A DNA stretch of 10,396 nt from Bacteroidales bacterium. Its GTDB lineage: Bacteria; Bacteroidota; Bacteroidia; Bacteroidales; VadinHA17. The stretch covers positions 1 through 10,396 of the forward strand of contig JAFGXK010000128.1 of assembly GCA_016936695.1 (NCBI GenBank), written 5' to 3'. Positions 6,825-10,396 of the stretch are shown here, in pieces; the stretch's first letter is position 1, and each line of letters opens with the position of its first letter. The notes under the pieces are model-generated. The model was not told the origin of the DNA. It ran no database searches and saw nothing but the letters and a program-made list of their open reading frames with translations. The translations under genes were made by a program, and so were the position numbers.

Positions 6825-6969
6825 ATGGGTTAATTTGGTTCTGGTTTATTAATGGAAAAAATCTACATAACAGCCTGTATTCGTGAATAGACTGTCGATC
6901 TTCTATTACGGACAAAATATCAAGTTATTGTGCCTCCGCTCATAAAATTGAATCTGCACTTTCCCGTTT

Positions 6970-8325
6970 TCAAATAGTTTTTAGAACATCCCTTAAAAGT
7001 CCGTCGAAATCGAGAGCGTTATCGGGCCGGTGTGAAAAACCTAGAACCACAATAACAAGCTCACTTGAGGGCAAAATGAAAATCATCTGCCCGTCGTGCC
7101 CCTGGCATGAGTACATGTCTTCAGGGGCTGACGGATATTCGCGGCTCCTGTTAAGCCAGAAAAGAGCACCATACTGCCCCTCACTGGCAGATGCCGGAGT
7201 ACGTGTATAATCAACCCACCCCTCGGGAAGTACTCTCTCGCCGCAGAAGATCCCGTCGTTAATGTAAAGCAGACCGAACCTGGCATAATCGCGTGCCGTA
7301 GCGTAAAGATATGATGAACCAACAAGGTCGCCCGAAGGGTCAACTTCAAAGACAGCATCGGTGATTCCTATCTTTTCAAGCAGGTTGTCATGAATAAAAG
7401 CATAACATGCGGTGTCACTGTCAAATTCATTGCTGATGAGGCTTGTAAGAATATTGGCAGTACCTGAGGAATATTTCCATTGAGTTCCTGCAGCATGTTC
7501 CATCGGTCTGGTAGCGGCAAATCTGCTCATGTCGCCATTGTCAAAAAGCATCAGGTTCACATCCGACCTGCTTCCGTAATCCTCGTTCCACTCAAGTCCG
7601 CTTTGCATCTGCAGAAGGTCATTGAGAGATATCCTGCTCCGTTCGTCATTTTTCCATTCCTCTATCTCTGCCGGCTCTGAAACATCCATTTTTCCCATCC
7701 CGGTAAGAACCCCGACAATGGCATTTGTAAAGCTCTTGGCCATTGACCAGCTGAGAAAGCGGGTGTCTTTTCCGAGTCCCTGCCTGTATTTCTCTGCCAC
7801 TGGTATCCCTTTGTGGAGAACCACAAAAGCAAAAGGTATCCCTCCGTAAGCGGTGTCATACACAAGCTTCCTCGCAATTTCAGTCACTGCTGCCCTATCA
7901 ATGCCTGTGTCGACGGTATCGGGCACTATATCTCCCAATGGCCATGCTGTGGTACCGGGTAGATAATCAGGATCAGTATCTGACGGGTATATCTCACTTC
8001 TGAGTTCCTCCTCCGAAGCATCCCTTACCAGGGTGGCACCGAATCCTTCCCTGTAAATAGCCTTTGATCGTCCCCAAAGAAACCTGCTAGTAACACTCTG
8101 CTCTTCCTGATCCAACTTATTACTGGTGAATTTTATAAAGGAAAAATTCAGATCAATATCCTCAATTTCCTTTGCATCCCTGCCTGAAATAAAGACATTC
8201 GAACACAGATTCTTTGCTGCATAACCCGTAATTATGGGCATAAGCGAATTAACATAGATTGCTCCTCCAACAAGGGCTAAACCAAAAAGCAACGCAATTC
8301 CATAAAACACTTTTTTTCCTGTCAT
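6970..8325 (-). CDS. Membrane-anchored serine hydrolase, class C beta-lactamase/esterase family
   Basis: A 451-residue protein of the PF00144 fold, which includes class C beta-lactamases, DD-peptidases, EstB-type esterases and 6-aminohexanoate-dimer hydrolases. An N-terminal hydrophobic segment at 6-28 lacks a lipobox, so it is probably an uncleaved anchor facing the periplasm. Residues 30-140 match nothing I recognise. The catalytic domain starts near 145. Its motifs are SMAK at 194-197 (nucleophile Ser194, Lys197), LLQMQSGLEW at 237-246, YSS at 285-287 (Tyr285, in place of YxN) and GHDGQ at 409-413 in the place of KTG. HxG instead of KTG and YSS instead of YxN favour an esterase, amidase or peptidase role over antibiotic hydrolysis, so no resistance claim is made. 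It diverges from the rhamnosidase with a 131-base gap and precedes the dehydrogenase on the same strand. No exact TAnnTTTG box was found upstream. The start at 8325 gives MTGKK before the anchor. Confidence 0.9.
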   Translation of the reverse strand: MTGKKVFYGIALLFGLALVGGAIYVNSLMPIITGYAAKNLCSNVFISGRDAKEIEDIDLNFSFIKFTSNKLDQEEQSVTSRFLWGRSKAIYREGFGATLVRDASEEELRSEIYPSDTDPDYLPGTTAWPLGDIVPDTVDTGIDRAAVTEIARKLVYDTAYGGIPFAFVVLHKGIPVAEKYRQGLGKDTRFLSWSMAKSFTNAIVGVLTGMGKMDVSEPAEIEEWKNDERSRISLNDLLQMQSGLEWNEDYGSRSDVNLMLFDNGDMSRFAATRPMEHAAGTQWKYSSGTANILTSLISNEFDSDTACYAFIHDNLLEKIGITDAVFEVDPSGDLVGSSYLYATARDYARFGLLYINDGIFCGERVLPEGWVDYTRTPASASEGQYGALFWLNRSREYPSAPEDMYSCQGHDGQMIFILPSSELVIVVLGFSHRPDNALDFDGLLRDVLKTI

Positions 8326-8355
8326 GTTTCCGAATAGTTTTAAAACCCTAATCTA

Positions 8356-8380
8356 TCATAAATTCGGCAAAAATTTATGA
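8356..8380. promoter_or_regulatory. Candidate operator in the divergent gap
   Basis: TCATAAATT (8356-8364) and AATTTATGA (8372-8380) are perfect reverse complements separated by CGGCAAA. The centre lies 43 bases upstream of the hydrolase start and about 89 bases upstream of the rhamnosidase start. Symmetry, arm length and position suit a dimeric regulator controlling one or both genes. No regulator gene is in view, and AT-rich intergenic DNA gives some such repeats by chance. Confidence 0.4.
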
Positions 8381-8418
8381 GGATGTAAAAATATAAGCCG
8401 ATTTTATATCGATCTTTC

Positions 8419-8432
8419 TATCTTTAAAGATA
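8419..8432. promoter_or_regulatory. 14-base perfect palindrome upstream of the rhamnosidase gene
   Basis: TATCTTTAAAGATA is fully self-complementary and lies 24 bases before the rhamnosidase ATG. Its first half, TATCTTTA, is one base off the Bacteroidota -7 box TAnnTTTG, but no TTTG lies 19-21 bases further upstream, so a promoter call is not secure. It may be an operator overlapping a weak -7 element. Confidence 0.35.
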
Positions 8433-8456
8433 TTTGGCCACCCAAAAAAGTTTATC

Positions 8457-10396
8457 ATGAACCGTATTCTTGTTGTGCTGCTCTCACTGATTGCCATGAT
8501 ATTTCTGACATGTTGCCCCGGCCGCAAGCCAGAACTTAAGGTATATGACCTGAAGTGTGAAAATCTCACAGATCCTCCTGGAACAGGAACCTCCGCTCCC
8601 AGGCTTGGCTGGAAGGTAATGTCATCCGTCAACGGGGATTCACATTTGGCTTACCAGGTTATCGCGGCCAGTGATAAGCATCTCCTCTCTGAAAAAAAAG
8701 CCGACCTCTGGAATTCAGGCAAAACAGAGTCTTCCGAAAATATCCTGATCAAATGGCAGGGTAAAGTGCTACTATCCGGATCGGTCTGTTACTGGAAAGT
8801 GAGGGTTTGGAACAAAGACGGTAAGGCGTCAGACTGGAGTGAAACTGCATCCTTCACCACTGGCCTGCTGAAAAATTCCGAATGGCAGGGCGACTATATC
8901 GGACTGAGCGACAGCTCTGAATACTGTGTAAGCCCGCAGATGAAGCGTGAATTTGAAATTGAAAAGCCGGCGGGCCGTTTTCTTTTACACGTCAATTCGC
9001 TTGGATATCACGAGGTATGGGTAAACGGTCTGAAAGCAGGTGAAAATGTCCTTGCTCCTGCCGTTTCACAATTTGATAAGCGTTCGCTTTCCATTACCTA
9101 CGACATCACACCGCTGATCAAAAAGGGAAGCAATACTCTGATACTATGGACCGGACAGGGATGGTACAGCAAGGGGCTTCCGGGTGTGGATTGGAACGGT
9201 CCGCTGGTCAGAGCCCAGGTCGAAAGAATTAAAGGCATGGAAAGACAGGTTATTCTGTTTACCGATTCAACCTGGGTTGCCAGGGCAAGCGGTTATTCAA
9301 CAATAGGTAATTGGCGGCCTCATCAGTTTGGGGGAGAACTGATTGACGGGTCCTTACTTTCTGACAACATAACGAATGGAAACCTCTCATGGCTTCCTGT
9401 TTCAATTGTAAAGTTACCCGAAAGAGAGGTAAGTCCTCAGACAACTGAAGCAAACAGGATCACAGACACTATAAAAGCCGTTTCGGTAACCAGAATAAAC
9501 GACAGCACATGGCTTGCCGATATGGGAACCACTCTCACCGGTTGGTTCAGCATCAATTTCCGCTCGTTAAAACCACGACAGGAAATCTCCATCCTTTACA
9601 GCGATCACCTGGATAATGACGGGAAAACAGTAAATCAGGGACAAATTGACCGTTACATTGCCTCCGGAGCTGGAGAAGAGCGCTTCATCAATAAATTCAA
9701 CTACCACGGCTTCAGGTATGCCATGATAACCAACCTCGCGGAAGAACCTTCAAGGGAGGATATTAGTGCCTATCTCATTCATACTGATTTCAGACAAGCA
9801 TCAACGTTTGAATGTTCAGATGAGGATCTTGACAAAATATACAACATGATCAACTACACCCTCAGGTGCCTGAGCCTCGGAGGGTATCTGGTCGACTGTC
9901 CACAGATAGAACGCCTGGGCTACGGAGGAGATGGCAACGCTTCCACTATGACCGCGCAGACCATGTTCGATCTTGCCCCTCTTTATTCAAACTGGCTCCA
10001 GGCATGGGAAGATTGCGTCCGTGATGACGGTGGAATGCCGCATACCGCCCCTAATCCGTATTCAGCAGGTGGCGGACCATATTGGTGCGGATTCATAATC
10101 ACAGCATCATGGAATGCTTACCTGAACTATGGCGACGCAGGCTTTCTGAAGAGGTACTATCCCGTGATGCAAAAATGGCTGGGTTATGCTGAAAAATATT
10201 CTCCACAAGGTCTGCTCGAAGGCTGGCCTGAAACCGAATACAGATCATGGTACCTGGGCGACTGGGCAGTTCCGGAAGGCATAAACCAGACTGATCCCCG
10301 GTCAATCGGACTTGTCAATAACTGCTTCATGACCGTGTGTTATGAAACTATGAACAAAATAGCCGTGGTCCTTGGACTGCACGATGATGCACGTAA
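8457..10396 (+). CDS. Alpha-L-rhamnosidase, GH78, lipoprotein (3' end outside window)
   Basis: The frame is open from the ATG at 8457 to the window edge: 646 complete codons plus two bases. GH78 enzymes cleave terminal alpha-L-rhamnose from glycans and glycosides by inversion. The signal peptide has a hydrophobic core at 4-17 and LTCC, with Cys20 (or Cys19) as the likely lipid-bearing residue, so it should be envelope-anchored. Domain order: an Ig-like module at about 27-136 (PRLGW...AYQV...YWKVRVWN); the rhamnosidase N-terminal jelly roll at about 142-330 (WQGDYIG, HVNSLGYHEVWVNG, GQGWY); a concanavalin-like linker domain at 350-445; then the (alpha/alpha)6 catalytic domain from about 450. 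The signature DCPQIERLGYGGDG at 480-493 carries the probable general acid Glu485 and Asp492; YLGDW is at 599-603. Family members are usually about 900-1100 residues, so the rest of the catalytic domain, with the second catalytic Glu, and the C-terminal domain are missing here. Such lipoproteins often belong to polysaccharide utilisation loci, but no SusC/SusD is in view. Confidence 0.93.
   Translation, partial: MNRILVVLLSLIAMIFLTCCPGRKPELKVYDLKCENLTDPPGTGTSAPRLGWKVMSSVNGDSHLAYQVIAASDKHLLSEKKADLWNSGKTESSENILIKWQGKVLLSGSVCYWKVRVWNKDGKASDWSETASFTTGLLKNSEWQGDYIGLSDSSEYCVSPQMKREFEIEKPAGRFLLHVNSLGYHEVWVNGLKAGENVLAPAVSQFDKRSLSITYDITPLIKKGSNTLILWTGQGWYSKGLPGVDWNGPLVRAQVERIKGMERQVILFTDSTWVARASGYSTIGNWRPHQFGGELIDGSLLSDNITNGNLSWLPVSIVKLPEREVSPQTTEANRITDTIKAVSVTRINDSTWLADMGTTLTGWFSINFRSLKPRQEISILYSDHLDNDGKTVNQGQIDRYIASGAGEERFINKFNYHGFRYAMITNLAEEPSREDISAYLIHTDFRQASTFECSDEDLDKIYNMINYTLRCLSLGGYLVDCPQIERLGYGGDGNASTMTAQTMFDLAPLYSNWLQAWEDCVRDDGGMPHTAPNPYSAGGGPYWCGFIITASWNAYLNYGDAGFLKRYYPVMQKWLGYAEKYSPQGLLEGWPETEYRSWYLGDWAVPEGINQTDPRSIGLVNNCFMTVCYETMNKIAVVLGLHDDAR

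Noticed and set aside
6825..6969. Terminator between the serine hydrolase and the dehydrogenase
   Set aside because: On the minus strand ACAG...CTGT with a small inner ATTC/GAAT stem precedes a run of six T, but the stem is short, has internal loops and is eight bases from the T-run.
6970..8325. Beta-lactam resistance gene
   Set aside because: The fold and SxxK are shared with many esterases and peptidases; YSS and HDG in place of YxN and KTG argue against a true class C beta-lactamase.
8375..8632. Small minus-strand ORF over the start of the rhamnosidase
   Set aside because: It overlaps the signal peptide and Ig-like module of the rhamnosidase antisense and has no recognisable features.

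Overview
The window looks like a chromosomal segment of a Bacteroidota bacterium, probably Bacteroidales or a relative. Four things point there: a good match to the Bacteroidota promoter (TTTG-N20-TAAATTTG) in front of the second gene; starts without convincing Shine-Dalgarno sequences in AT-rich leaders; a GyrA with the QNRGG form of the GyrA box; and lipoproteins with short signal peptides, one carrying an acidic stretch after the Cys that resembles a surface-export signal. The phylum is inferred from these traits, and no finer assignment is supported.

Left part, plus strand (1-4696): a complete gyrA; a secreted TPR-repeat protein with its own promoter overlapping the end of gyrA; a strong intrinsic terminator; and a lipoprotein polysaccharide deacetylase of the CE4/NodB type. 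The deacetylase start is placed at 3878 rather than at the upstream TTG at 3806, because that TTG lies ahead of and reads through the terminator hairpin.

Middle (4697-5189): a 493-base gap between convergent genes, with no coding capacity that I can support. It holds a degenerate 7-base tandem array (GTTGCTG/GTTACTG type). Two related hairpin-like elements interrupt the array, the second being the first plus a 30-base insert. A perfect 10-base-arm inverted repeat follows, then an 8-base tandem array (TTACGCCT) that runs into the stop codon of the next gene.

Right part: on the minus strand are a 544-residue nucleotide-sugar dehydrogenase (5190-6824) and a membrane-anchored serine hydrolase of the class C beta-lactamase/esterase family (6970-8325). 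Diverging from the hydrolase is the first 646 residues of a lipoprotein alpha-L-rhamnosidase (GH78), cut by the window edge. The divergent gap holds a 9-base-arm inverted repeat and a separate 14-base palindrome, both plausible regulatory sites.

Functionally this is housekeeping (gyrA) next to envelope and carbohydrate genes: polysaccharide deacetylation, uronic-acid-type sugar nucleotide synthesis and rhamnoside hydrolysis. I see no phage, transposase, CRISPR, toxin-antitoxin or defence genes and no RNA genes. I do not see a clear new multi-gene system. The most unusual content is the repeat-rich convergent gap and the atypical cofactor-site and catalytic-motif residues in two of the enzymes.
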